Shown here in pieces: positions 49,084 through 60,146 of a stretch of DNA of 64,000 nt. Origin of the DNA: Flaccisagitta enflata (taxonomy: Eukaryota; Chaetognatha; Sagittoidea; Aphragmophora). Numbering within the stretch: the first letter of the stretch is position 1; each line of letters starts with the position of its first letter. The notes under the pieces are model-generated. The model saw only the letters and a program-made list of their open reading frames with translations. It ran no database searches and was not told the origin of the DNA. Position numbers and translations under genes: made by a program. Where the stretch lies: positions 19,096,001 to 19,160,000 of the forward strand of contig OZ231128.1 of assembly GCA_965153355.1 (NCBI GenBank), read 5' to 3'.

Positions 49084-49259
49084 TACAGTTACACCCTGGT
49101 ATTAAAGACCTTAGAGTAATAGGAATTCCTCTATGACGGAATAAGATTTTAGTCCCTTAAAGTTGTTTTTACTTTAATTTCATTAATTGGCAATAACAAA
49201 TATCCGCCTATTAAAAATTGTTAGGCCATTGACATACGTTATTGCGGGGAACAACTGTA
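49084..49259. mobile_element. pogo/Tigger-like miniature element, 176 bp
   Basis: The left end is TACAGTTACACCCTGGTATT and the right end (reverse complement) TACAGTTGTTCCCCGCAATA. The TACAGTT start and flanking TA fit Tc1/mariner/pogo miniature elements. Related single ends lie at 26495 and 29366. Confidence 0.55.
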
Positions 49260-49471
49260 CTATCATATGTGTGCATCAGAGTGAATCAAAATCAAATTCC
49301 CCATATCATGTTTTGTAAGGACATTGTCGGGGGTGAATAACATCCCACGCATCTTTCAAGTAGTAAAAAAGAAAACACGATTTTGGAACTTGGTTTGGCT
49401 TATACTGGCAATCTGTGCCCGTCTAATAAACGAGTGAATATCCAGACGGAAATCTTTTTGGGGCCAATACA

Positions 49472-49577
49472 TTAACAGTGCTTTCACGCTCAAGGAAGAA
49501 ATATGATAATAGTCGTTTATTTTGTAAAAAAACCACTATTATCATGATTTATTCCTTGAGCGTGAAAGCACTGTTAA
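49472..49577. mobile_element. 106-bp palindrome flanked by TTAA
   Basis: TTAACAGTGCTTTCACGC then TCAAGGAA, GATAATAGT, a short loop, ACTATTATC and TTCCTTGAGCGTGAAAGC then ACTGTTAA. It is nearly perfect, with TTAA at both ends, like a piggyBac-type miniature element. A hAT origin (CAGTG start) is the alternative. Confidence 0.7.
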
Positions 49578-50163
<586 letters not shown>

Positions 50164-50417
50164 ATATTATAGAGAATTGATGTTGCGCGTTGAAAAGAAT
50201 AATCGGCATGCACATGGACACTTTGTTTGGAGATATATTTTGGTCAGTGATCTTTCCTTTTGGCGCAAGCAGACCATGGATAATGGATATGTGTCCTCAT
50301 AAGTCATAAGGCTGTTGCCGCACCATCCATTCAAACTGCCGTCAGGTAGCTTTCAGTAGTTCTCTGGATTTTTTGCTTGTTTACACTCAGAATTTAAAAG
50401 GTTGTTAGAAAATCCAT

Positions 50418-50511
50418 TCAAGGGGTTTTCGCATTGGGCGTATTATCAAGATAATGTCTAGATATTCTCTTTGTTATATCTGGATGATTTTGCCAATGCG
50501 AAAACCCCTTT
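50418..50511. mobile_element. 94-bp foldback
   Basis: TTCAAGGGGTTTTCGCATTG then GGC is inverted as GCCAATGCGAAAACCCCTTT. Its left half is homologous to the reverse complement of 48550-48592. Confidence 0.7.
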
Positions 50512-50639
50512 AGATAGAAAATTTGAATTCCTGACAAAATTTCCTCACATTTGTGTATTTGTGTATTGGTGGGAATGGTTTGAACGGATGCCAGGTCATC
50601 AGTAAATGTTGCCTTTCTTCACTAAATTCATGAATATGA

Positions 50640-51110
50640 ATATAGATTTGATAGGTCGCACTATATATTTTTGAAAAAAGATATGACATTTTTGATTTTT
50701 TTGCTATAGTATGATTTTTCTGAAGTGACCTGAAAAAAATCACATTACTCCGCTTTGGAACAAGATAACACAAATCCGAAAAAAACGCCAAATAGATCTT
50801 GGTTTGCTGATTTTTCCTTTTCTTTTCATAGGATTTTTCTGTTAATGGTGTGGCCATTTTCAAATTGTGATTGTGTAATAATGTCCAACTTTTACAGGCC
50901 TAATTTTTGATCCTGGTTATGATCCTGGTTTTGATCCTGGTTTTGATCCATAAAGCTCCAATGCATACCATCTTAGAAATAAGTATACCTACAGAGAAAA
51001 AGGGGTATAACTCAGCTTAGAGACATCGGATTGGGTAAAAATCAGTGAGATTCTAGTAGTACTATTTTTTTAAATATCTTAAAAAGCGCCCCTTAAAAGA
51101 TTTCATTTTT
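50640..51110. mobile_element. Diverged relative of the 25.8 kb palindrome
   Basis: GATAGGTCGCACTATA at 50649 and AAAAAGCGCCCC at 51074 match internal landmarks of the 25815-26350 foldback in the same relative order. A 14-bp direct repeat (GATCCTGGTTTTGA) lies at 50907-50950. Confidence 0.4.
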
Positions 51111-51499
51111 CTTAGATATGTGTTATATTCACCATCAGGGTCCTATAACCATCCCAGTCAGTGCCGATCATTTCAGGTGATCTAGCGTCATGCTCTGGGC
51201 GGCTGTGTCTTCCTATTCATTTTCTTGTCGGGAAAAAAGTCGAAGTCAGTCTTCGACTTTTTGACATATTCAAGAGAAACAGGGTTTTCATTTTCTTATG
51301 GGAAAGTTGGGGAACTCCTTAGGGCGATTGCACCCTTGGACGAAATTGATAGGGTAAGTAAATTTGATAATTCTCTTTCATTTGGCGCCAAGCAAAAGTT
51401 TTTGGGACCAATATTTTTTGCGTTATGAATTTTTAAAGATTTATTTACGAAAAAGTTAAATTGAATACTTTTCGATTTTTCATGATTTCATGTAAGATA

Positions 51500-51935
51500 A
51501 TGAAAGGAGTGTATCTAAGTTTGGTTGAGCATGCAAATACAAGAAAACATGCTTATGAGCACAGCTGCTCATGTGTGAGGGTGATTTTGAGCATTTTTGC
51601 TCATTTAGCTCATTTAGCTCAGTTTTTTTTCTGATTTCAAATACGATAAATGAGCAAATATATTGATAGATGTTTAAGCAAGCAAATACAATAAAGCATG
51701 TCAGTGAGCAGAGCTGCTCATCTGTGAGGGAGTTTTGAAGTATTTTAGCTCATTTAGCTCATTTAGCTTGCTCTTTTTTCTATTTCAAAACAGATAGATA
51801 AATATTTTGATTTAAGCATGCAAATACAAAAAAGCATATCAGTAAGCATAGCTGGTTGTCTGGTTGAGTGATTTTGAATATATTAGCTCATCTAGCTCAT
51901 TCGGCTCAGTCCTATTTTTCTCTGATTTTCAGTGC
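51500..51935. repeat. Three tandem units of about 145 bp
   Basis: AGCATGCAAATACAAGAAAA, GAGCACAGCTGCTCAT and TTAGCTCATTTAGCTCA recur at about 51529, 51677 and 51815 with moderate divergence. The array stops just left of the hAT-like TSD. Confidence 0.75.
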
Positions 51936-52139
51936 AACCAATACATACAATAGCGCTCCTGAAATGCGCAGAAAATGGCTTGAGTATCCCCACCCGGCGC
52001 TTTTTCCTTTTCAATATGACTAAAAAAGAGTAAAAAGCCCTCAGAAAGTCACGGGCATTCGAATTGGAGCAGCGGTAGTTAAAGAAAAATGAAGAAAAAA
52101 CAGATAATATATGGGTCAGACGCCCATAACTTTGTTAGC

Positions 52140-52460
52140 TCATATCTTCTAAACGAATTAAGCTAATGACCTCAATTTGGGCTCATTTTAAAGAGTAGAC
52201 TTAGCTCTTTAAAATGAGCCCAAGTTGAGGTCATTAGCTCAATTCGTTTAGAAGCAGCATTGTTCCAAAGTTGATGTAAGTTTGAGCAAAATTGCATTTC
52301 ACTCATGCAACTTTGCAAGCTTATATCTTCTAAACGAATTGAGCTAATGACCTCAACTTGGGCTCATTTTAAAGAGCTTCGTCTGTTCTTTAAAATGAGC
52401 CCAAGTTGAGGTCATTAGCTCAATTTGTTTCGAAGCAGCTATCTTCCAAAATTGATGTAA
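52140..52460. repeat. Left TIR: two tandem hairpins of about 190 bp period
   Basis: Each unit reads CTAAACGAATTGAGCTAATG, ACCTCAACTTGGGCTC and ATTTTAAAGAG, a short loop, then the inverse ending TTCGTTTAGAAG or TTTGTTTCGAAG. The units are separated by TTGATGTAAGTTTGAGC. Confidence 0.85.
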
Positions 52461-52539
52461 GTTTGTTTTAGAAATGGATTCCTCTCATGCAACTCATGCG
52501 GGTCAGCACTCAACACATATGCATGCACGCACGCACATA

Positions 52540-52732
<193 letters not shown>

Positions 52733-52744
52733 ACACAGAAAAGC

Positions 52745-52826
52745 AAAGTGTCACCAACAGACCGACTGACAGACCGACTGATCAACATAACGGGTTTTTG
52801 AGTCTTGTGCATGTGACTAAAAAAAA
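52745..52826 (+). mobile_element. Family A fragment, 3' half
   Basis: AAAGTGTCACCAACAGACC, GACTGACAGACCGACTG, TTTTTGAGTCTTGTGCATG and TGACTAAAA. The terminal hairpin has drifted to GTCTTGTGCATGTGAC. Confidence 0.6.
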
Positions 52827-52875
52827 CAGCTTATAAGAGGGTTCTGTGTGTGTGTGTACGTTCGCGGTCTAAGTT

Positions 52876-53030
52876 AAACAAGGCTGTATACACGGCAGCA
52901 TTAGTCCCGGACGGTGGGCAGGAGCGGAAAGCCTCAAAAAGTGACTTTGTGATGGACGGACCAACGGACCGACGGACCGACCGACGGACCGACAAAGTGG
53001 CTTATAGAGTCGCGTGTCCGCGACTAAAAA
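52876..53030 (+). mobile_element. Family A element, full length (155 bp)
   Basis: AAACAAGGCTGTATACACGG, TTAGTCCCGGACGGTGGGCA, GTGATGGACGGACCAACGG, CTTATAGAGTCGCGTGTCCG and CGACTAAAAA. B (GTCCCGGAC) matches 8 of 9 positions to the terminal partner. Confidence 0.8.
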
Positions 53031-53219
53031 TGTTACTTATGCATGAACAATATAACAAGTCTCACAGTTGTATGCAAACAAGGCCAAGAGATGTCCAATA
53101 GATGCGTCCTCTTTAGATGTAAGATAATAAGATACAAATTATTTAGATATAAAGATATTATGATATAATGATATGAAGATACAAAGATATAAAGATAATC
53201 AGATAGAGAGATAAATATA

Positions 53220-53700
53220 AACCGATTCCTCCCTCCCCCCCACCCCACCCCTACCTCCCCAGCCCCACGCCTCCTCCCCCACGCCTCCACCCCCTCCCCC
53301 CACCCCTACCTCCCCACCCCCATGCCTCCTCCCCCACCCCCCACGCCTCCTCCCCAGCCCCACACCTCCTCCCCCCACACCTCCTCCCCACGAAGTGACA
53401 TGGAGAGACATGAAAGACATGAAAAGACCTGAAGAGACATGACGAGCCATGAAAAGACATGAAAAGACATAAAGAGACATAAAGAGACATGAGAAAACAA
53501 GAGGAGACATGAAGAGACATGAAAAGACATGAAAGGACATTAAGAGACATGAGAGACATGATGAAACCTGAGAAGACAAGTAGAGCCATGAAGAGAAATG
53601 AAGAGACATGAGGAGACCTGAGCAGACATGAGAGACAGGAGAAACATGAGAGACATGAGAGACATGAGGAGACATGAAGAGAAATGGAGAGAAAACCGTA
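53220..53700. repeat. C-rich CTCCCC array then AGACATGA repeats
   Basis: CTCCCCCACGCC-like units (53225-53395) are followed by degenerate 10-11 bp GAGACATGAA units (53396-53695). Minus-strand frames follow the repeats. Confidence 0.85.
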
Positions 53701-53720
53701 AGAATCGCATTAGAAAATTT

Positions 53721-53777
53721 CGCGTTACGGACCTTCAGACAGACCCTCTTATAGAGATGTGAGGACGCATCTAAAAA
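53721..53777 (+). mobile_element. Family A fragment, GATGCG type 3' end
   Basis: CGCGTTACGGACCTTCAGAC, CCTCTTATAGAGATGTGAGG and ACGCATCTAAAAA. The terminal hairpin is GATGTG-AGGA-CGCATC; its AGGACGCATC equals the distal motif of the 12824 copy. Confidence 0.65.
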
Positions 53778-53869
53778 GCGATGCAATTATTTCAAAAAGA
53801 TATTGTTCCATAGTTACGAACAATCACGCTCCCAAGATCGGAGAAAGTCAAGCACATGATGGAAGAAAC

Positions 53870-54230
53870 AACGGAACTATGTCTCAGAAACATCAAAGAC
53901 CAATCTGTTTTACGCGGGGATTACAAAGCTCTGGCCCGAATGACATTAGTATATCAACTATGAAACCAATTTTTTTCTCTGCCAGATTCCAGCAGTCTAA
54001 ATTCCATGTTTATTTCATCCACTGGTCATCTACTCTAATTAGGCTTTGTTTGGGAAATGTCCGCCTGAGGAAATGGCCAAGTTAAACCACAACATTGGGG
54101 CGATAAGCAAAGCCAGATGGATGGTCGCCGTCATTGCTTGTATGAAGGCACACCTGCATGGAGGTCAAATTCCATATAACGTGCTATCAAAGAAAGAACC
54201 AAAAGGTTCTCACTTTTCAGCCTATTTTTT
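53870..54230 (+). pseudogene. Coding remnant, possibly of a transposon-associated protein
   Basis: Two readable pieces in different frames: ELCLRNIKDQSVLRGDYKAL at 53874 onward, then KLNHNIGAISKARWMVAVIA at about 54073-54132. A DYKEL..L block followed by a PGA..ARWMAK..Y.LK block is, from memory, a pattern of uncharacterised transposon-derived proteins of invertebrates. I could not check this. Neither piece has a credible start, and a family A copy follows at 54236. Confidence 0.35.
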
Positions 54231-54235
54231 TTTTC

Positions 54236-54455
54236 TTTTTAGTTGCGGACATGCAACTCTATAAAAGGCTTTGTCCGTCCGTCCGTCGGGCCGTTGGTCC
54301 GTTGGTCCGGGGTCATTTAGTTGAAAAATGAAAAACTGAGCGTTTTTGATCTTTTTTGTGAATGTTTGTGTGTGGGATTGGGGTGGGGGGTGGATGGGGG
54401 TTGGACGCCCCTGCCCACACATCCGCAACGATATTGTGACCCGGCGTCACTTGTT
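54236..54455 (-). mobile_element. Family A element, GTTGCG subfamily
   Basis: TTTTTA, hairpin GTTGC-GGACAT-GCAAC, TCTATAAAAGGCTTTGTC, CCGT/TGGT tract and GTGGATGGGGGTTGGACG. It ends CCCACACATCCGCAACG. TCCGCAAC is the exact reverse complement of GTTGCGGA. hp2 is GTGAC-CCGGC-GTCAC. Confidence 0.8.
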
Positions 54456-54827
54456 GTTTTTGATCATGTGTACGCAAATGCAATTTATGTGGCTCCATGC
54501 ATGCATGTTCACTGTATCCATCTATCGTTCATCCAACCATCAGATCATCCGTTCCTATTTTCTTCGCTCTCAAGCTTTGCTCAGTGCCCAACCACATACA
54601 ACTACATTTCTACCTATGGCATGAGTCCAGCCTAGTAAAATCGAATGATGATCCTGATCAATGGTATTTACAGCATTAGAATGGATTAGCGTCGTCGTTT
54701 CTCTAACATTGGTCAAAACTTGTCGATGCCTGCATTGCCAATCTTCAAAATCATCTGTGGTACACTTGTGAAGAGATGACCCCATTGGCAATAGCCTCAA
54801 AACTTATCAGTGACGACGAATGTACAA

Positions 54828-54831
<4 letters not shown>

Positions 54832-54891
<60 letters not shown>
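54832..54891. repeat. (AC)n microsatellite
   Basis: A perfect AC run. Confidence 0.97.
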
Positions 54892-54894
<3 letters not shown>

Positions 54895-54949
54895 TAGTTT
54901 AGCTATCCAATTTCTGTAACTGAGGGATTTTTTGGATGGGTTGATATTG

Positions 54950-55010
54950 AAAATAAGGCTGGATACTCGGCTATCTTAGATGTGGACAGGTGGGCAGGAG
55001 CCAACAACCT
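54950..55010 (+). mobile_element. Family A fragment, 5' end only
   Basis: AAATAAGGCTGGATACTCGG, CTTAGATGTGGACAGGTGGG and CAGGAGCC, directly followed by a GTTGCG-type copy. Confidence 0.6.
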
Positions 55011-55018
55011 AAAAGCTA

Positions 55019-55259
55019 AAACAAGTGACGCGGGGTCGCAATATCATTGCGGATAGGTGGGCAGGGGCAGCCAACCCCCATCCACACCCAACGGCCCACC
55101 CAACCCCCCTTCCAACACAGACACATACACAAAAAGCTTCTAAAATGCTTGTTTTCCCACTTTTCGACTTGTGCACACGGAAGGACAAACGAACCAACAG
55201 ACAAATGGACGGACGGATGGACAAAGCCTCTTATAGAGTTGCGTGTTCGCAACCAAAAA
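55019..55259 (+). mobile_element. Family A element, GTTGCG subfamily
   Basis: AAGTGACGCGGGGTCGC (hp2), AATATCATTGCGGATAGG, GGCAGCCAACCCCCATCC, GACGGACGGATGGACAAAG and CTTATAGAGTTGCGTGTTCG then CAACCAAAAA. Confidence 0.75.
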
Positions 55260-55261
55260 CG

Positions 55262-55347
55262 ACGGATGGATCGAATGATAGTCTGATGGACCGACAGACC
55301 AACTGACCAACAAAAGAGCGTATATAATGGTTGTGTCCGTGACTAAA
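55262..55347 (+). mobile_element. Family A fragment, 3' half
   Basis: GATGGACCGACAGACCAAC, GTATATAATGGTTGTGTCC and GTGACTAAA. It abuts the previous copy. Confidence 0.45.
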
Positions 55348-55539
55348 TATCTAAGCCTGAAATGGCAAAATTTAGGGCATCTTAGGGCGTTTCTTCCCGA
55401 TTGCCCCTGCCCAAATTCCTAGAAATCGTTTCACATCACTGTCTGGGGCCATCCTGTATCCGAAATTATTCTAAACTCGATTAAATGCAACTGGACAATC
55501 TGACTGGGTTGTGTGGTTAAAATCTATTTTTTGCTCAAT

Positions 55540-56060
55540 TTTTCATCAACTTTGGAAGATAACTGCTTCGAAACGAATTGAGCTATTGACCTCAACTTGG
55601 GCTAATTTTGAAGAGCTGCGTTAGTTCTTTAAAATAGGCCCAAGTTGAGGTTATTAGCTCAATTCGTTTCGAAGCAGTTATCTTCCAAAGTTGCATGAGT
55701 GAAATCCTTTTTTTGATCAAACTTACATCGTTTTTGGAACAATGCTGCTTCTAAACAAATTGAGCTAATGACCTCAACTTGGGCTCATTTTAAAGAACGG
55801 ACGCAGCTGTTTGAAATGAGCCCAAGTTGAGGTCATTAGCTCAATTTGTTTAGAAGATATAAGCTTGCAAAGTTGCATGAGTGAAATCCATTTTTGCTCA
55901 AACTTACATCAACTTTGGAACAATGCTGCCTCTAAACGGATTGAGCTAATGACCTCAACTTGGGCTCATTTTAAAGAGCTAAGTCTACTCTTTAAAATGA
56001 GCCCAAATTGAGGTCATTAGCTCAATTCGTTTAGAAGATATGAGCTAACAAAGTTAGGGG
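55540..56060. repeat. Right TIR: three tandem hairpins
   Basis: Stems with the CTCAACTTGGGCT core lie at about 55565-55685, 55745-55855 and 55930-56035. The linkers CAAAGTTGCATGAGTGAAAT and AAACTTACATC match the left TIR inverted. Confidence 0.85.
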
Positions 56061-56240
56061 TGTCTGACCCATATATTCTCTGTTTTTTCTTCATTTTTCT
56101 TTAACTACCGTTGCTCCAATTCGAATGCCCGTGACTTTCTGAGGGCTTTTTACTCTTTTTTAGTCATATTGGAAAGGAAAAAGCGCCGGGTGGGGATACT
56201 CAAGCCATTTTCTGCGCATTTCAGGAGCGCTAACATACAA

Positions 56241-56704
56241 TTGCTTTTAATTTGATCTAACAAATAAAAAGAGTTGCAGTGACTGAAGACAAAAGCTTGG
56301 TGGAAAGTGAACAACGCTTACGACTTTTTTCCTCACGGCGACAGCCGCCATTACTGGTATTTTCTACCACCTCTTCTCTTTCTTTTCCGATTTCGCTGTT
56401 GATATTTTTATATGACGGATAATAAATCGTCATTTCATCACCACAAAAAATACACAATATATCCGATGCAAATTTATATTTGTTAAATAAAAGCGTAGAT
56501 AATTTTCCCATAAATTTTCTCAAGGAAGATAGATTCTTTTCTATCTGATCTATCTGATACGTCGCGCTACTTATTATGCCGTGTATTTGATATTGCTGAT
56601 ATCACTGATAACTTCGGTTGACATCCGGAGGAATATGGTACTTTGACTATGACATTGAAAAAATCGATCTTTTTGTATTCTTCTTCTAAGATGCAAACTT
56701 TCTT
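56241..56704. other. Intergenic; one minus-strand frame of ordinary composition
   Basis: An 88-codon minus frame (56257-56523) contains CIFCGDEMTIYYPSYKN and no simple repeat. It has no recognised family, no clear promoter and no splice support. It could be a chance frame or an exon scrap. Confidence 0.25.
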
Positions 56705-56946
56705 CCGTTGATCTCTCGTTCCGTTGGTCGGTCGGTTCCTCATTCCGTTATTCCATTGGTCCATCAGTCCGTCAGTCTGTCCATTACACCTGAGCAGAAA
56801 TCACATTTCCTGACTGTTTTTGGCCACAACGAGATTACCGGATCAAGCTATGGGCGTGTTTCTAGGGAAGATGAAAAACGCCAACCGACCGACCGACCGA
56901 CCGACAGACAGAGCGGGTTATAGAGTCGCGTGCGCGCGACTAAAAA
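56705..56946. mobile_element. Chimeric family A element
   Basis: The left part is minus-oriented GATGCG-type middle sequence (GTTGGTCGGTCGG, TTTTTGGCCACAACGAGAT). At 56847-56864 is a family B end (GGGCGTGTTTCTAGGGA). The right part is a plus-oriented family A 3' end with GACCGACCGACCGACAGAC and hairpin GTCGCG-TGCG-CGCGAC then TAAAAA. Confidence 0.6.
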
Positions 56947-57104
56947 GGATCCACCTTAGTGTTGGCTTTCGCCACGGGAAATGGCACTGAGGTGTGGCCA
57001 TGTTCGAAACCTATGGATGATATTCACATTTCACAAGACAGCAATTAACAGACCAAAGTGAAATTACAGGAACAAACACAACGTAATGACCCACGACACC
57101 TCGG

Positions 57105-57869
57105 TATTTACACCGTTTTCAGATCGAAATGTCGCGAAAAGAAGATATATTACTCCAAAACTATTCATAATAATTAGTTTTTTCTTTTTTCTCCTGATAG
57201 ATAATTTGATTAAGTTTTGCTACAAGCAAAGAATGTCCCACCAACTAAAAAATTTTAGCCACCTACTCACAGTAAATGAATAATGCATGTTTCACATTGA
57301 AGGATTTTTTTCCCAACAACTTTTTGTTAACTATAATTCATAGTTGTCATTTCTACATAAATTGAGCTGAATTGCTGGGCTTGGTCTAGAATTCAAGAGA
57401 ATTTAATGTAGATTATGTTGTAAGGAAAAATGTTCTCACTGATTTTGATTTTGAACAATTTACAGACAATTTTTCAAAATTTTCCCAAATCTTGAGGTTT
57501 TTGCAGTGTTTTGGGGTCAAGATAAATCATTACTGCATCACATAAGTCAAATCTTTTAGTATTTCAGACAAAACTTCATTAATTCCTCATAACCAACACT
57601 GTATGACCACTCTTGTTGAAAAAAAGAAGAACTGCTGCTATCTAACCTCATTTTTTCCATAAAAAAAGGTCATTTTTTGCTGAAATCGACTAATTTTGGT
57701 CATGAAATTTAGAGCAAATATATCAACACTGGGGCTTTAATTCTTTTTCTGTAACAAAACTTAATGAAATTATCTACTACAGAAAATAAGAATCAAGTAG
57801 TTGTCTTAAGTATTTTAGGAGTAATATATCTTCTTTTCGCGACATTTCGATCTGAAAGCGGTGTAAGTA
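57105..57869. mobile_element. TA-flanked TIR element, 765 bp
   Basis: The left end TATTTACACCGTTTTCAG and right end (reverse complement) TACTTACACCGCTTTCAG continue as near-perfect inverted repeats through ATCGAAATGTCGCGAAAAG and AAGATATATTACTCC (about 55 bases). The TA flanks suggest Tc1/mariner-type integration. The interior is AT-rich and non-coding. Confidence 0.7.
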
Positions 57870-57998
57870 TCTGAGAGACTGAGACTTATCTTACTTAAAA
57901 TGAACGAGTAAGAATCAGACACTACTAAATCACTCGCCGATGATGCAAGTGCTTCTTCTTTAATGTTGTGCTTCATAAATCTTATTCCACTTAGATTT

Positions 57999-58200
57999 TT
58001 TTGTCGCGGATTAGGGACTCTATAAGAGACTTTGTCCGTCCGTCTGTTTGAATTTTAGTTTACTGTTCCGTTGGTCCGTTTGTCAGTCGATAAGTTTGAG
58101 ATTCGCATCAAAGATGCTGCGGTTGTGAACGTGTAAGATGTGAATGAGGGAAGGGGGTAAATTGTACGCCCCTGCGGCCTGCACACTTGTGCCATCTAAG
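57999..58200 (-). mobile_element. Family A element, diverged
   Basis: TTTTTTTGTCGCGGATTAGG, GACTCTATAAGAGACTTTG, CCGT tract, AAATTGTACGCCCCTGCGG and CCTGCACAC. The distal motif is no longer complementary. Confidence 0.55.
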
Positions 58201-58250
58201 AGGCCCCCGTGCGATACAAAATGTCGAGAAGATTGATTGTCAATGTCGTC

Positions 58251-58342
58251 ACATCACAATCTAAAAGAAGACTCTTCACTTCACGATGGTTTAACACATT
58301 CAAACATCACAATCTAAAAGAAGACTCTTCACTTCACTATGG
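58251..58342. repeat. Direct repeat of 39 bases, 53-bp spacing
   Basis: ACATCACAATCTAAAAGAAG then ACTCTTCACTTCAC occurs at 58251 and 58304. The second copy abuts the TA of the next element. Confidence 0.8.
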
Positions 58343-59337
58343 TACAGTGCGACTCATAAAAAAAAGAAACAACTTTCATTATAATTTTACATAGTTAAAA
58401 TTCAAAAAATCAAATTGTTGTTCATGAGTGTTTTAAAATGCTTCAAAAAATTAACAATTTGCCACCAGTCCCATCGAAATTGATCAATTCGTTTGGATTT
58501 CATGTTAAAATGAAGAAAAATGTATCAAAACCTGAGTGGGAAAACAATAGATTTTCTTTCATAGTATTTAGAGGACCAATTTTAGTAAAACTGTTGTAAT
58601 TTCTAAACAAATTAAGCTAGTAACTCCAGAAACATCTCAAATGACAGATTTTTTCAAGGGCTTTCTCAATGTCATAGATTTTGATAGGTTTTCACTTAAT
58701 TAAAACCTTTTATGAATAATAAAAGAAAGAATTTTTTCATCTCACAAATTTAGAAAATGAGGGATCTTTTTCCCCTCTCATTATATCCATGTTTGAAAAG
58801 AAGGAAGTAAACAAAATTGGTGACCATTTGAAAGATCTTTAAAAGATCTTTCATTCTAGACCAATCCCAGCCTCCTAGCTTTATTCGTTTGAAAATGGCA
58901 TCAGTTTAAAGATAAATGGGTACATTTTGGTTATTCGCCATTTCAAACTTAAAAATCATTACTCTCCAGTCTTTACTTCACTGCGTCTAAACAAATTGAG
59001 CTAAAGATGTGAGATTGGCGGCAAATGAAAGCTCTTTTGAATATCTTTTAAATGATCTATGATATCAATTAATTTCCTATACTGATGAGGATAAAAATCA
59101 AATAAAAAAGGTCCCTTTTTTATATCTTTTAAAGAATTCACTGTTCTTATACAGATTCTGACACCATATCTTCGTTTTGCTATTAAACCAAAAATAATTG
59201 GTGTAAACTCATGGGATTTGTGACATTGGCTTCATTTGATGACACTCTTTCCATTTGTTACAATGAAAATATCAAAAAGTCATTCATGAGAAATATCTTA
59301 TAGAACTGCTGTTTCCTTTTTTATGGTTCGCAGTGTA
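58343..59337. mobile_element. Tc1/mariner-like element remnant, 995 bp
   Basis: The left end TACAGTGCGACTCATAAAAA and right end (reverse complement) TACACTGCGAACCATAAAAA match at 17 of 20 positions and are TA-flanked. TACAGTGC is a common Tc1/mariner terminus. The length would allow a transposase, but I see no intact frame. Three copies of the TCTAAACAAATTGAGCTAA motif lie inside (58595 +, 58855 -, 58985 +). Confidence 0.6.
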
Positions 59338-59940
59338 CACTTAATAGTTTATACTCTTCTACGGTTCCACATAGAAAAAGAGCTCTCATTATTCTGTTAC
59401 ACATTCTCGCCTGTTGCTCAACTGTTTTCTTCCTAGTTTTCTTTTTCATTCTCTCTCTTCTTTTGGGTATAGTCTTCTCTTTTGCAATTTCTTCTTTAGT
59501 TACAAAATTCAAAAGTTGTTTACTTTTAATGAGAAGCCGGCCACCAGCCATGAAACATGGACCGATTCTTTAAAGCCATCTCTTTTTTTCTTGATTAGGT
59601 TTAACAATGTCATTGATAGACTATTGATAATAGAATATGAACAATATTCAAAATGTAAACAAGCTCATGATTCCAAATTTTACCGATGGAGGTCGGATAA
59701 TAGAATCTGAACAAGACCTTGAAGGGTTAACTTTAAAATGTACATCGTTGCTTTATCAGTGTTCATTGATTATTTTGTTTGCGTCTGATGCTTTCCCTGA
59801 ATGCGATTTCTCCTAGATTTCTGCCAAGATGCGTTTTTGTCAATGTTCAAGCACGCTGCAACTTAATCTTTTTTATTCAATATCGATAAAACCAAGTAGA
59901 GTGTGGAGAGGCCGGAGTGAGTGTGTACTCGCAAGAGACA
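59338..59940. other. Intergenic, nothing recognised
   Basis: Short frames on both strands (for example a minus-strand Lys/Arg-rich frame at 59321-59551) lack recognisable domains. Confidence 0.35.
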
Positions 59941-59947
59941 TGATAGA

Positions 59948-60122
<175 letters not shown>

Positions 60123-60146
60123 AGGATAGAGAGATGCGTAAGCGCG

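Noticed and set aside
54046-54264. An intact short gene at 54046-54264
   Set aside because: It lacks an ATG start at its 5' end, has a stop directly upstream and runs into a family A copy. It is kept only as a coding remnant.
56947-57025. A tRNA-like unit (TTAGTGTTGGCTTTCGCC and ATGTTCGAAACC)
   Set aside because: The B-box-like piece is poor, only five of seven acceptor positions could pair and no cloverleaf forms.
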